A stretch of DNA of 64,000 nucleotides from positions 38,959,076 to 39,023,075 of the forward strand of contig NC_087069.1 in NCBI RefSeq assembly GCF_963678635.1. The letters are read 5' to 3'. Positions 53,701 through 61,939 of the stretch are shown piece after piece. Source of the stretch: Symsagittifera roscoffensis (taxonomy: Eukaryota; Xenacoelomorpha; Acoela; Convolutidae). Within the stretch, counting starts at the first letter, position 1, and every line of letters begins with the position of its first letter. The notes beneath the pieces were generated by a model. The model was not told the DNA's origin. It made no database searches and saw nothing but the letters and a program-made list of their open reading frames with translations. A program made the position numbers and the translations under genes.

Positions 53701-54486
53701 ATAGTCATGTGTATTTAATGAATATGCTTTTCGAACTAGTGTTTCGATTCGTACTGCTATTTGCTTGATGGTTTCGTTTGGTAATCTGCGAATTTCATTA
53801 CATAAAACTCTTTGTTGTTGTTTGTTTCTTTCGGAGTCAAACATTTTTGAAAATTCTTGTGTAAATCTTTTCCAGTTTGATTTTATTTCTAGAGGTAGTA
53901 CTGAAAACCATTTTTGGGCTGCGCCATCTAAGGTTGTTTGTATCAACGCTGTGCGTCGATGTATCCAGTTTTGATGTAGTGGCGTATTAATTGGTTCAGG
54001 TCCTATATTTAAAATCAAATTTGCTGTTACTGCATTTAAATAATCTTCTACAGAGTATTCAGGGTCTGTTCCTGTGAAAACCATTAAAGGTTTGTTTGAT
54101 GTTATTGATGATCCACCCATAAGGTATGGATTCATTGTCATTTGTAATGATTCTGCTGCATTTGGCATTTGAGAAAAATTTGAAAGTTGGTTTCTTGTTA
54201 TTTCATGTTGTTGGAGATAATATGGGAGTGGTATTTCATTTTGCATTTGTGATGATTGATACGAGTGTGCAGTCATTGGATTTTGTTGTTGAATTGGTTG
54301 AAAAGATTGTGTATTAATTAGATTTTGTTGTTGAATTGGTTGTTGATGTTGTGCATCTATTGGCTGTGGAGAAAAATTTCTATGATTTGTACGTGTTTTC
54401 TGTATTCCTTGTCTACGATATTCTTGAGTATTTGGTGCAAATATATCTGGTTGTAAGAAATCATCATCTGAGGATAAATAATCCAT
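47761..54486 (-). CDS. gag-pol: Gag-Pol polyprotein of element B, intact (2241 aa)
   Basis: One uninterrupted 2241-codon frame, so Gag and Pol are made as one chain without a frameshift between them. Approximate residues: Gag core 125-320, CCHC knuckle 374-387, Asn/Arg/Ser/Tyr low-complexity tract 410-620, protease DSGAE about 763-767, RT about 1110-1330 with YLDDVF near 1270, RNase H from about 1410 (CDASNFGIG) to TDHKPI near 1488, integrase finger with CNDCIVC near 1815, D-59-D-35-E core about 1853-1950, and GPY/F (RKGPYQII) near 2120. No chromodomain. Domain order is that of Ty3/gypsy. The C-terminus stops about 40 residues earlier than the matching frame in A. Roles: capsid, polyprotein cleavage, reverse transcription, integration. 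Confidence 0.95.
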   Translation of the reverse strand: MDYLSSDDDFLQPDIFAPNTQEYRRQGIQKTRTNHRNFSPQPIDAQHQQPIQQQNLINTQSFQPIQQQNPMTAHSYQSSQMQNEIPLPYYLQQHEITRNQLSNFSQMPNAAESLQMTMNPYLMGGSSITSNKPLMVFTGTDPEYSVEDYLNAVTANLILNIGPEPINTPLHQNWIHRRTALIQTTLDGAAQKWFSVLPLEIKSNWKRFTQEFSKMFDSERNKQQQRVLCNEIRRLPNETIKQIAVRIETLVRKAYSLNTHDYKNTKMTEILMMTLTPQLRKIAIKKRASHPSSIREPDLDFRKLVDKLEQAEITMKLEETENLKLQYVNKIETTPTNINNIQESETNLVEKITEILNIYEKNPNFKGKPSFKKWCNYCRRYGHSISECRQKQQDSQNKPQKYKEPNKSFYQYMKKDQNLPNKTVHSNNSSGKPLPNNTSYTRNQSPYNSSYRGRSPERRNTYNSSQNHYNRPNSRNNYSRSNSNTQRFVSRSNSQSRNNYYPNNQSRNSSYNRNRNYSYNRNRSYSNNRNQNYPNNRSRNNSYNRSNYNRPNNNYQNRSRNNSQNRHPSYNNRYRNYSQSPHRNNNNYNNSNNRHRSSTPKHQRQINQVQANPETTSDPPGIDDTVTDTLQLNQINCTSSDSESDTENTLSINMIKVENDYESVIYEQPFPSHIYENQSEFLQNHYTTPINSTPTTQETNEINTTDQTSKNTKTKCLNTNHIYQNIQKEQPKEKIWTIPFLLESPRNKEFQPPDLEIDFLIDSGAESNIINIPTWNEIKTLHPKLTPLETSSKLATAQGSTLINYGKIQLFLLPTRTMEQSKILNKPFKQIFHITDIKYNIIGIPFISKYIPTINILNSKILIKDKYTKTKETSLTFFQRLNKQPPFFSKFYPIFNQQRKHLKPLSGNIYNFSIKQVHQYDKEQNKQKFYMSDFEFKPIHKFFKITISSIKYLKNSNSDIISLHVYNNTPYQVTLPLGLLGYCETNATISPIHEKAYRVNNILQLLDICQSTILNEELSINNIISNENRNTDYFTKTPYFKPTFNISNYSEDQQKFLTMFNFQHSQITQDEFEKLAKQLIKYSSVYATSKFDVGKISSSLHLPLKPDAVFKKQRASKVPIHLHDKVNRLLDILEQYNIISPVNKEEQPKGNTFINPVIILAKGESLKIVLDARYLNSLIDESKCNWPIEPIQVILTKINGKYFTTADMNSAYNQMPLDEQSRRLTQFVIGNQQYEFNRLFYGISIGPAAFSAFMSKIFRPLILKKNAITYLDDVFMQSQTKDEMFKVLEKYHQILQNENLKAAPDKSHFFLTRVKFLGHNIERKTITPLKSRIDAIQKLQPPTNKKKIQEFLGMLNFLSKYVYKMQLYLRPFYNILRQQNNFEWNTEHQARFEEIKKLLTEQISNTIPDPDQPFYAMCDASNFGIGAALLQSHNGTNKMNLISANSRLFTQAELRLSTLMRECTAIIYTLTEYEFLILGSKHPTVLFTDHKPIIFLFTQKSNPNHRVYRFQLILMKFPNLHIVWTAGKNLALPDTLSRNTPPELLTRKTTVEIPKNIKFYLAENETSPRLECKYAVKTDIEQSQINNLQHFPLYLDCQNNHYEVDLLGTSTFKPIPYSQWIKNNTQQKRTKQHQTKKDHFPLIEKENLTDKINLSGPPTTDSKYTINQVFDLHDPLDTIPLSKFEIENIFLPPTETITTSTLKQYQNLDPIIRQLKSWHKYKTKPVKADPTILGNKTLLRYFRKFNNTTINENTDLLEYNLNESTVPCLPLSMILIAFNISHTQNIKGHSGSEKTYSNFIQNFYFPNAPIWIKVLCNDCIVCQLNKPYPNQKQIAQKQDFKGQSLYFNHRISFDTKGPISPSSEGNSYIMVIVDAFTHYVALNPVPHCNAYYAYTTLYDHWIAKFGLPEILVTDNGTEFINNEIITLCHLYNIKHKPRTSHAPWTNGLVEGMNRSLQEYLRCIINGNDTKYTEWSADVKLFPLAYNSQITTTLGMSPYEMVFNQKPRKPIMFTANSHKNAQGYCQPTKDSICYNLPLHTHDEDHFHHPQILKLASGTHTEWILNRDKKHNEIYQKITKKLLQRQNINEQINSRFTPASDLKIGTFVLIPNFNTQKGISKKLQPLRKGPYQIIARPTDVTYKITDSNKKEIVQHRNNLLPYYPKEYALRELTQLYSFTGLKIVQNEPHLKNTEQNDNPTENQNTKPTATKNTTKNLDHKESQKQRKNRKMTEQIIPQEEIDN

Positions 54487-55886
54487 TTGATAAGATGTTT
54501 GTTTTTTATTTTTATTTTGTTGAAAAAATGGGTAATTTTCACTGCGATCCTGTGGAGGATTTGGTTGAAAATTTTTGGAATTATATTGGGCCGTTGGGTT
54601 ATCCCAGTTTCGAGGTTTGTATATTGATTAAAATTTCTTTGTGGTTGATAATTTGTTTTTGACGGATGTGTATAATTATAATTATGGTCTGCAAAGTTGT
54701 TTCTAGTGAGTGTTTTGCGTGTTTTTGATGGTATTGTCATGGGTCTATATGTTTGGTAATCCATATGTGAATATTTTGGAGCAACCGAAGGTTTAACGGT
54801 TGATTGTAAGGTTACCTGTGTTTGTGAAGGATTTGTATTTCTTGGTGTTGTTAAATTCGGGCGTATTGGTGAAATACTTTGTTGTGTAGTTGTTGTGTGT
54901 ACAATTTCTTCATTTATGAAGTGTGATGGTGTCTGGATATCTTGTTGAGTAAGATTCCTAGTTCCATTGAGGTTTTCGTTGTGTATGACTGTAGAGTTTA
55001 AACTATTATTTTGTGTATCGGGTAAAAATGTATTATAGTTTAATGGTGTTGCATCAATTGTTAATGGTATTACTCTTACATAATCTCTTATGTAAGATAT
55101 TGTACTTATTGCTTGACTTGAGATTGATTGTGGAAAGCTTATAAATGCGGGATGAGACCATTCGGGGTCCCAAACATAATCTGATTGTTCTGTGATAGCG
55201 GTATCATCGTTCGAGTTTTGGGGTCTAAAATTTTTTCTTGCTTGTGCAATTAAATCAATATTGTGTGTGAAATAATCTATTATGAACCATGCCAAAATTT
55301 TTTGTAAATCGTGTTTGGTATGTTGTGAAACATCGTCTTTCGTGAAATTTTCTTTAATGATGTTTAGATAACTAGAGAGTAGTGTGATTTCATGTCGTAC
55401 TCTTAAATGTTTAGATGTTTCTGTCGGTGAGACATTTGTTATTGGGATTTCGTTTTCTAATATCGAAATATAACTATATATTATTGCGAAAACTTCATTG
55501 GTGAAAATGGAGTTTGCTCTTTGTGAGTTATGGTATTGGATGTTTTTTATATATTCTGAAAAAACTTTTGAAAATTCTAAATCAAGATCGTCTGTTTGAA
55601 TAGTATATGTTCTATTATTATGGTTTGGGGAAGTGAATTCTATAGAGTAGATTCCATATTGTTGTGTTATGTTGCATATATCTTTTAAATAGTGATCTAT
55701 GATTTGTCTTTTGATTTTTACATCGGGGAACTCTGTTTTACATGGACTGATTCCGGGTTCAAATAAATTTATGAGTAAATTTTGACAAAATATGTGTTGT
55801 CCTCTATCAGTATCTGCATCTACTATAAAAGGAAAGATTTCATCATCATCTGGAGTTTCTTCACCTGGGGTGTGTGTTGAGCTCAT
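54357..55886 (-). CDS. ORF2 of element B, pre-Gag protein (509 aa)
   Basis: Colinear with ORF2 of A over the first 400 or so residues with few changes; after that a linker is read in different frames in the two copies. It overlaps the gag-pol start by 130 nt and ORF1 by 26 nt, exactly as in A. The gag-pol frame is open upstream of its ATG for about 50 codons within ORF2. See the finding on the ORF2/gag junction. Confidence 0.7.
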   Translation of the reverse strand: MSSTHTPGEETPDDDEIFPFIVDADTDRGQHIFCQNLLINLFEPGISPCKTEFPDVKIKRQIIDHYLKDICNITQQYGIYSIEFTSPNHNNRTYTIQTDDLDLEFSKVFSEYIKNIQYHNSQRANSIFTNEVFAIIYSYISILENEIPITNVSPTETSKHLRVRHEITLLSSYLNIIKENFTKDDVSQHTKHDLQKILAWFIIDYFTHNIDLIAQARKNFRPQNSNDDTAITEQSDYVWDPEWSHPAFISFPQSISSQAISTISYIRDYVRVIPLTIDATPLNYNTFLPDTQNNSLNSTVIHNENLNGTRNLTQQDIQTPSHFINEEIVHTTTTQQSISPIRPNLTTPRNTNPSQTQVTLQSTVKPSVAPKYSHMDYQTYRPMTIPSKTRKTLTRNNFADHNYNYTHPSKTNYQPQRNFNQYTNLETGITQRPNIIPKIFNQILHRIAVKITHFFNKIKIKNKHLIKWIIYPQMMISYNQIYLHQILKNIVDKEYRKHVQIIEIFLHSQ

Positions 55887-56328
55887 TTTTCCGTTCGATG
55901 ACTGTTAATATGTAATTATTAATATGTCGAATTGGTTGATTCCAATTGTATAGATGTACTGGTTTGTGTTTGTACTGTTTTTTTATTCTTCTTTTTCCTC
56001 TTTGTGATGAATTTGAAGTTGTTTCTGAGTCAGAAAAATATAGTTGATCGTGAAGTGGGCAATTTTTATCTATTGATTCTTTTAGTTTGTAAAGTTCGTC
56101 TAAACTGTTAGTTTCTGATTCTGAAAATGCGTTTCGATTTTTTGAAAATCTTTTTCGTGTTATTTGTCTTTGTTTAGTTATGATTTTCCTCTTTAGTGTT
56201 TGTCGTTTTGTGCGAATGTATCCAACTGTTTGTGTATGGGGTGTGATTACAAGGTCGTATTTTTTGTTATCTATTTCACAATTGTGTAAAATGATTGTTT
56301 GTTTATTTCCTAGATTTTTAAATGACAT
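55861..56328 (-). CDS. ORF1 of element B, basic protein (155 aa)
   Basis: 155 residues, 6 differences from A, same start, stop and overlap with ORF2. Two Lys/Arg-rich patches and a Ser/Glu-rich middle. Probably an RNA- or nucleus-directed accessory protein; family unknown. Confidence 0.75.
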   Translation of the reverse strand: MSFKNLGNKQTIILHNCEIDNKKYDLVITPHTQTVGYIRTKRQTLKRKIITKQRQITRKRFSKNRNAFSESETNSLDELYKLKESIDKNCPLHDQLYFSDSETTSNSSQRGKRRIKKQYKHKPVHLYNWNQPIRHINNYILTVIERKNELNTHPR

Positions 56329-57260
56329 AAGGTTTAGAATGACGGATGCAAAAAGTTGTTAAGTGAATTCTAATTACTTAAACTGTTAGTTCTTACGATT
56401 TTTTGGTTAGCTTAACCTGGGTCTATTTGTTCAGGGTTGGAGAGAAAAGTATATCGATTCCGAAGAATGATTTTTACTTTCTCGTGACTAGTATAAGCTA
56501 AGGTGTTAACTTACTTAATCTTACTTAGGGGTAGTGATTGTGTTCAAGGGTTGGAGAATAGTAAATCGATCCACAAGGTTCAGGTATAATTAGAACGCGA
56601 GTAGTTCGTTAGATACTATTTTAAACTTACTAAGTCTAAGATTTATCCTGGGTGTAGTAAGAGGGGGGGTCAAGTGAAGGATGAATAACCGAAATTCTTC
56701 ACTGTTTATCCTAATTTGAATGATTAGTTTTGTTTAAAAAATTTCTATTAGTCTTGGGTCTTTAGAAAGGGTTGGGTAGTGAATCGACGTTTGAGGTCGT
56801 TAGACACTAATTAAGTGGGTGAGGGAGAACAAAGTTGTTCTGTTTGATCCAAGGATAAGCCTTGATGATCAAATTTAAAATTTAATTAAGTAGAAAATGA
56901 TTTAAGATCCAAGGATAAGCCTTGATGATCTGGTTTTAAAATTAAGTGACTTTAAATTTTAATAAAGTTTTAAATTTGTGTAAAGGAAAGATTTAGTGTT
57001 TTGATGATATTAGTGAGTTGATGATTGCTATTATGTTTTAGGTGATGAAGCTGGAACAACAGGATGATTTATGATTACTAACCATTTATTGTCATGCTAC
57101 TAATTTTTATTTTTATTTTCCAATAAATATTTTTCAAACATGTTTTGTATAATACTGCAGAGTTTTAGGAAAACGATCTTAGATCTTTTTATCAATCGTT
57201 ATTGTATAATATTAATTTTGTTTAGCGCCTGAATTGATTTTGAAGAGTTACTTCAAGGTT
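56329..57260 (-). promoter_or_regulatory. Structured 5' leader of element B
   Basis: Carries the same series of stems as A. The repeated block lies at 56847-56870 and 56907-56930 (again 60 bp apart). The UUCG-capped stem with the AGAAAGTA arm is near 56430-56475, and the GTGAAG/CTTCAC stem near 56675-56705 keeps its UUCG loop with a U in place of the closing C. The CCAACCCTGAAC phrases and the paired GTAAG donor sites are also present. Confidence 0.65.
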
Positions 57261-57494
57261 TTATGTTTGCAAATGGAAATCTAAATTCATTGCAAGTAGT
57301 ATTCGAAATACAAAAGTTTGTTCTGGCTTTTGCCGAACTATCATATAACTATACGGCAAGTTTCTACTTTGTCGTATGTCGTCTTTGGTTCGAGGTCTTC
57401 TTCCAATTCCGGGTAGTTCTATTATGGTTCGGAATATTGGCTCGGATCTATTGAGTCGGAGAGACATTTCAATTAAATTATTGTCGTATAACAT
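57261..57494 (-). CDS. ORF0 of element B, small arginine-rich protein (77 aa)
   Basis: Same length, start and stop as in A with three residue changes among 13 altered codons. It lies about 70 nt after the primer site. No recognised family; probably the first protein translated from the genomic RNA. Confidence 0.75.
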   Translation of the reverse strand: MLYDNNLIEMSLRLNRSEPIFRTIIELPGIGRRPRTKDDIRQSRNLPYSYMIVRQKPEQTFVFRILLAMNLDFHLQT

Positions 57495-57562
57495 TTTGTA
57501 AATGTTTTTGTCTAATTTCTAATCTAATTTTGGTTAATTCTAATCTAGTAAGGTCTTGTTCG

Positions 57563-57580
57563 AGACTTATGGTCGCACCA
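57563..57580 (-). other. Primer binding site of element B
   Basis: Minus-strand TGGTGCGACCATAAGTCT, two bases (TC) after the LTR end, identical to that of A. The primer tRNA is not identified. Confidence 0.6.
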
Positions 57581-57582
57581 GA

Positions 57583-57992
57583 TGAGTTAGGACTGGAGTG
57601 TATAACTCATAGAGTAATTTCGGATAGGGTACACCGTCTGCTCGTCACGCTATCTTATTTTCGGCCGGATAGATTCGTGCAACTTCTTAGTCTAATACCG
57701 ATCCTAATCTTACTCTTATACTATCTAGTCTCAGGTTGTTTAACTAGTCTCTGCTAGGCTCAATAGATCTAGGGTATACTGGTTTATTGCGGCTGCTGAA
57801 GTGCTCGGGAGAGTCCAACTAATTTCTAAGTTAAATTCAAATCTCTCTGGTGCTGAAATTACAAGTAACTTCAGCACTTACAAATAAGTGGGTTGTTAGT
57901 TAGATGGATCATGATTGGTTAATATTAAATACTTTACATTGGTAAAACATTTAATTTATCCAATCATAAAATATAGTTTAGATCAGGTTCCA
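57583..57992 (-). repeat. 5' LTR of element B
   Basis: 410 bp, TG...CA in minus orientation, next to GCAG (57993-57996). AATAAA and the 28-bp near-palindrome (57850-57877) are present. Confidence 0.95.
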
Positions 57993-57996
57993 GCAG

Positions 57997-60900
57997 CCAG
58001 TTATCATAAAATTTTATTAAAAATAGCTTAAAAGCCAGTGTAGACAAAAAAAAACAAAAGATTGCTGATGATAATTTTTCAATTCAAAATTGCCTATGAA
58101 AATGAGCTGACTTCACTATTAGGATTGCATGTAAAAAATACTTTTTAAGATTTTAGACGAGTTGTAAGATAAACTGCATTTGGCAAAAAAAAACACCTAA
58201 AAACTCGATTTAGAGCATAGGCTTGTATTCATCATTGGTTTAAATTTCATTATAAATTTTGAGGACCTGGACAAGTTTATCGTCAACAATTAAGACTACG
58301 ATAAAAAATTTGAGGTCGGCTTTGAAAGTTTGAATTTCATACTTTTCCCATGAGCTAAAAACTAAGAACTAAAATGTCTTTTTCATATTTAAGTAACATC
58401 ATCATTTATAATTTTTGTTCTACTATAGTTAATATACCATTTGGGGTCTATAAAAAGCCAAAAATTGTTAAAATGGTTTTGAAAGGATTAGTCCTGAAAA
58501 AATTTCAAAATCATGAATTTAAGCTGCTTGCTTCTTCATAATCAAAAGGTGAGAAAAAGTTTCAGACGGATTTTCAGTGTATAGTGATTTCCAGAAATCT
58601 GAGAATTGGAATCCTTTCAGTCGTTTTAAAATTAGAGTAAGGTGGCGCGTACATATTTAAAAAAACTAAAACTTTCGTGCGCTTTAGAAAGGTTAAGAGA
58701 AACTTAGAAAATTAGACGAGAACAAATTAGACGATCCGAAAAAAAACTGAGTTTAGACAATAGCCTGCGTGCGTGCTAAATGCGTGAAAGTTGTTCACTG
58801 ATTTAAATTAGTTTTTGGCTGAGCATTCGACTCTTTGTTCAAACTCAGATCGATAATTAAAAGCCAAAGTTGCATACTACACGATTATTTGAAAAAATTA
58901 ATTCATTGATTTGATCCGTTTTGGGATAATAGACTCTTTTGATAGTTGTGTAGTTTCATTCTAACGAAAATTTTGTTGAAATTGCTGCTGAAATTTTTCT
59001 GTCCTCTTCTTTCAAATTGTCAGTCGTTTTGTCTAAATTCAGTTAATTTGCTATCTAAGTTATTTTAGGATAGTCTCGTTTGTTTGTCGTCTTATTTCCA
59101 AATACAACAATCGGGTCACAAAAACGCGTCGAAATTTGCCAGGTCGTGCCCGCACTGAAATATAAAAAAAACCAATTATATTGTATTTTTAGTGTCACCC
59201 TCTAAAAAATAACGATTAAAAATGAATTATCATGATACTTTTTTAAGCAATTAAATTCTATTATAATTGATTATAATCAATTATAATCTATTATTTTTAG
59301 CTTTTTTTCAAAAGAATTTATCAAAAGAAAAATAATCAATTTTAATCGATAATAATGGATTATAACCCAATTATTGAAAACTTTCGGTTTGCTGTTTTCA
59401 TTTTTTCACAATAAGTATGTTATTATGATCCTCACTAAATCTCAACTCTTTCGTATTCTAAATCGCGTTTATGAAAATTTATTAGAAGTCATGTATTTAT
59501 TTTAGTAATTAGCATCAATTAAAAACTAAAAGTTCTTCAAATTATGTTTTGAAAGTTTCTAAATCTCTTTTAAGCGAGTATAAAGTTTTTCGTATAAAGA
59601 GAAAAGTCGATCAGAAATTCTGACTCATCGAATTTTGTTTGAGTAATTGTCTGCAAAAACAGTTGAAATAAAAAAGACAAACCAAAAATTTTTGTGGATC
59701 TCTAAAACCTTTTACACAAATAAAAACAAGTCTGCTCGTATCAGGGCGAAGCACTGAATGTTCTCTATATCTTTTAAGCTCTAAAAACTCTAAAAAACTA
59801 AATGTAATAAGTAAAAGGAATAAAAAATACAAAATTTGAGGTTATTCGTAAAATTCGTCTCCTCATACGCCAAATAAAGTACAAAGTGATAAACTTCGCT
59901 CCTAATAACAAATCAATTATGGCAATTAAGTTTTTTTTCAACCAATTTAGAACGATTTCCTAGACGATTTAAGTATCCGCTTACGCGTTATTAGCGCAAA
60001 ATATACCGCGCGCTAATTGTTCCAACTTGGTCAAAATTGCAATCTTTATCCATCGTAACTTTACGAAAAAAGATCATTGACGAAATTTTTTCGTCAAGTT
60101 TAAGCTCAGGAAAACAATACTTTTGAATAATATGAAATTCCGTAGAAAATGGCCGGTTAAAAAATCGAAAATTGTACAAAAAAAACTACCTCGAGCACAA
60201 ATCTTCTGCTAGTTTCTTTATAAAACTCGGAACAAAAGCAAAAACTAGAAAACATAGGCGGAAAAAAATAAAATATCAAATACTTTTGATAAACTAATCC
60301 TAACTTCTAAACTAGCTCCTTTCGCATTCAAAATTGTCCTATTTTGTCCTAGATAACCAAATTGGACGTAAAGGTAAACAAACATATTGATGAAATTCTT
60401 GCCTTTGGAAAAACTCATTTAGCAAAAGGTTCTTGGGTAACTAAGAATCTTTCAAGAATAAATCTCTCCGTCCATAAAAAATTGCCCCCAACGCACCCTG
60501 GAATATATTAAAACAAAAAGCTTCAGGATGATAATAATTGACAAATGAAAAGTATTTCAAGCTTGTTGTGATTCTAAGAAAGATTTATGAAAGTTTTGCA
60601 TTTTTTCATGCAATTTTTAAACAAAATGTATATTCATAAATTAACTAAACAAAATTGTTTTTGAGCACTCAAGATCGTTTCTTCTCTACAAAACTCATAC
60701 CAGTAAAAATGAAAATTGAACAATGGTTACAAAATCAGCTGGAATGGAAATTTTAGTTTCATTTTTTTCACAAGAACGAAGCTCAAATACAATTTTCTGG
60801 CAATTAGTTACAGTCCTTCAATCAATGCCTCGTTTTTGATATTTTGACATACGAATAATAATGGAAGAAATTTTGTTGGATCAAAACAATGAAAAAAAAA

Positions 60901-61232
60901 AAAGCTACATCAAAAACATCATCGCCAAAGACAGAAGTTTTTTCTTAGATTCCGACTTTTCTTGTGTTTAGTTATAGAATGCAAAGTAGTGAGACAAAAA
61001 ACTTGAAAATAACAAGGTTAAATGCCTTTGAAATATAAACACGCAGATTTTAGCCAAATCAGAGGTTTGTTTTTATAGGTCATTTATACTGGAAAAAAAA
61101 CATTCCGTGTATAAACTTAAAATAGTTTTTTTTATCATAACTTTTACATTATTCGGGAATGGGTTTATTATTTGTCTGATAGGGATGAGTTTTATCTGAA
61201 CTTTTCCTCCTCCGTCTTTTTAATCCTGGGTA
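57997..61232. other. Intergenic stretch with dispersed repeats
   Basis: AT-rich, only short frames. It includes ATTATAATC-type repeats at 59255-59370 and the second copy of the dispersed repeat (59690-60185). No splice-supported exon was found. Confidence 0.4.
59690..60185 (-). repeat. Dispersed repeat, copy 2 (inverted)
   Basis: Reverse-complement relative of 11340-11830, with shared CTGATACGAGCAG, GCGTAAGCGGA and TTCTAAATTGGTTGAA. Old and non-coding. Confidence 0.6.
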
Positions 61233-61511
61233 GAGCATCTTCGGTGCACATTGAGTCGCAACGTTGTTCTTTGAGAAAAAAATGAACTTGATTTTTCCTT
61301 ATACAGTGCAAAAGCTACAGTTTATAGGCTAGTTAGGTTCTTTGGTATGTCTGCGCAAATCTATCTAAATAACTTTTTGCGCGGACACACCCAAAAAGTT
61401 CAACTAGCCTGGAAACTGTTGTTTTTGCACTGTATAAGGAGAAAACCAAGTTCATTCTTTTCTCAAAGAACAGCGTTGCGACTCTAAACTCAATGTGCAC
61501 CGGAAATGCTC
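61233..61511. repeat. 279-bp fold-back element
   Basis: Arms of about 110 bp pair nearly throughout. The left arm contains GGTGCACATTGAGT, CTTATACAGTGCAAAA and GGCTAGTT; the right arm contains their complements in reverse order. The centre includes a second TGTCTGCGCAAA / TTTGCGCGGACA pair. Probably a palindromic MITE. It would form a long hairpin if transcribed. Confidence 0.75.
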
Positions 61512-61855
61512 GTCATTAAAATTTTTGTCTCTCCGAAAGTTTTGTTTGACTGGCCAAAGAACTGCTCGATCAGTATATTTTTTGATCTATTCAGGTTCTT
61601 CTGAAAAATGTTACCTTCCATGTGTTCAAAAATTAGCTGTGTGACTAAAATATTACGAAAAAAAAACTAACTAACTTGCTTTGGTTAAAACAAAATGTTT
61701 TCCCCTAACTGTTAATTCGAATTGACAAATACTGATTAATACAATTCGATCGTTATTAACCAAAGCATGCAAGGATATTTTGAGTTTTTTTTTTCATTTT
61801 TGTTCACAGATAAATATTTCAAACTCACAAGAACGAACAAAAAGGAAGAGTTTAC

Positions 61856-61939
61856 CTTGTATTGAAAGGTCTTCGGGGTCAATCAGGTTTGCTTCTTCAT
61901 AAGGTCTCCAGGGTAAAAAGCGCCTCACAACATACATGG
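61856..61939 (-). CDS. Single internal exon of an unidentified minus-strand gene
   Basis: 84 bp between minus-strand acceptor TTTTGTTTCAG and donor CAAG/GTAAAC, entering with 2 nt and leaving with 1 nt of a split codon. It encodes about 27 residues including VRRFLPWRPYEEANLIDPED. The residue mix, splice sites and higher GC content distinguish it from its surroundings. The partner exons were not found, so the gene is partial here. Family not recognised. Confidence 0.5.

Larger units (their letters stand above)
39127..57992 (-). mobile_element. Retroelement B: giant env-bearing Ty3/gypsy-type LTR element
   Basis: 18,866 bp on the minus strand with 410-bp LTRs (39127-39536 and 57583-57992) differing at two sites, flanked by GCAG on both sides (39123-39126, 57993-57996). 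It carries the same genes as element A with all main frames open, including an unbroken 2241-codon gag-pol, so it is the better candidate for an autonomous copy. Its LTRs differ from those of A at about 13-14 positions, including a changed block near the U5 end (TATACACTCCAG versus TATACCCATCGG). It therefore belongs to a sister sublineage and inserted on its own. Confidence 0.95.

Noticed and set aside
18570-57992. One inverted segmental duplication instead of two insertions
   Set aside because: Each copy has its own 4-bp target duplication (ATAC, GCAG), and LTRs match within each copy far better than between copies. Two separate insertions explain this.
60470-60500. Phrase CCATAAAAAATTGCCCCC resembling a piece of the element A spacer near 29370
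   Set aside because: Under 25 bases of similarity in AT-rich sequence with no flanking match; probably coincidence.
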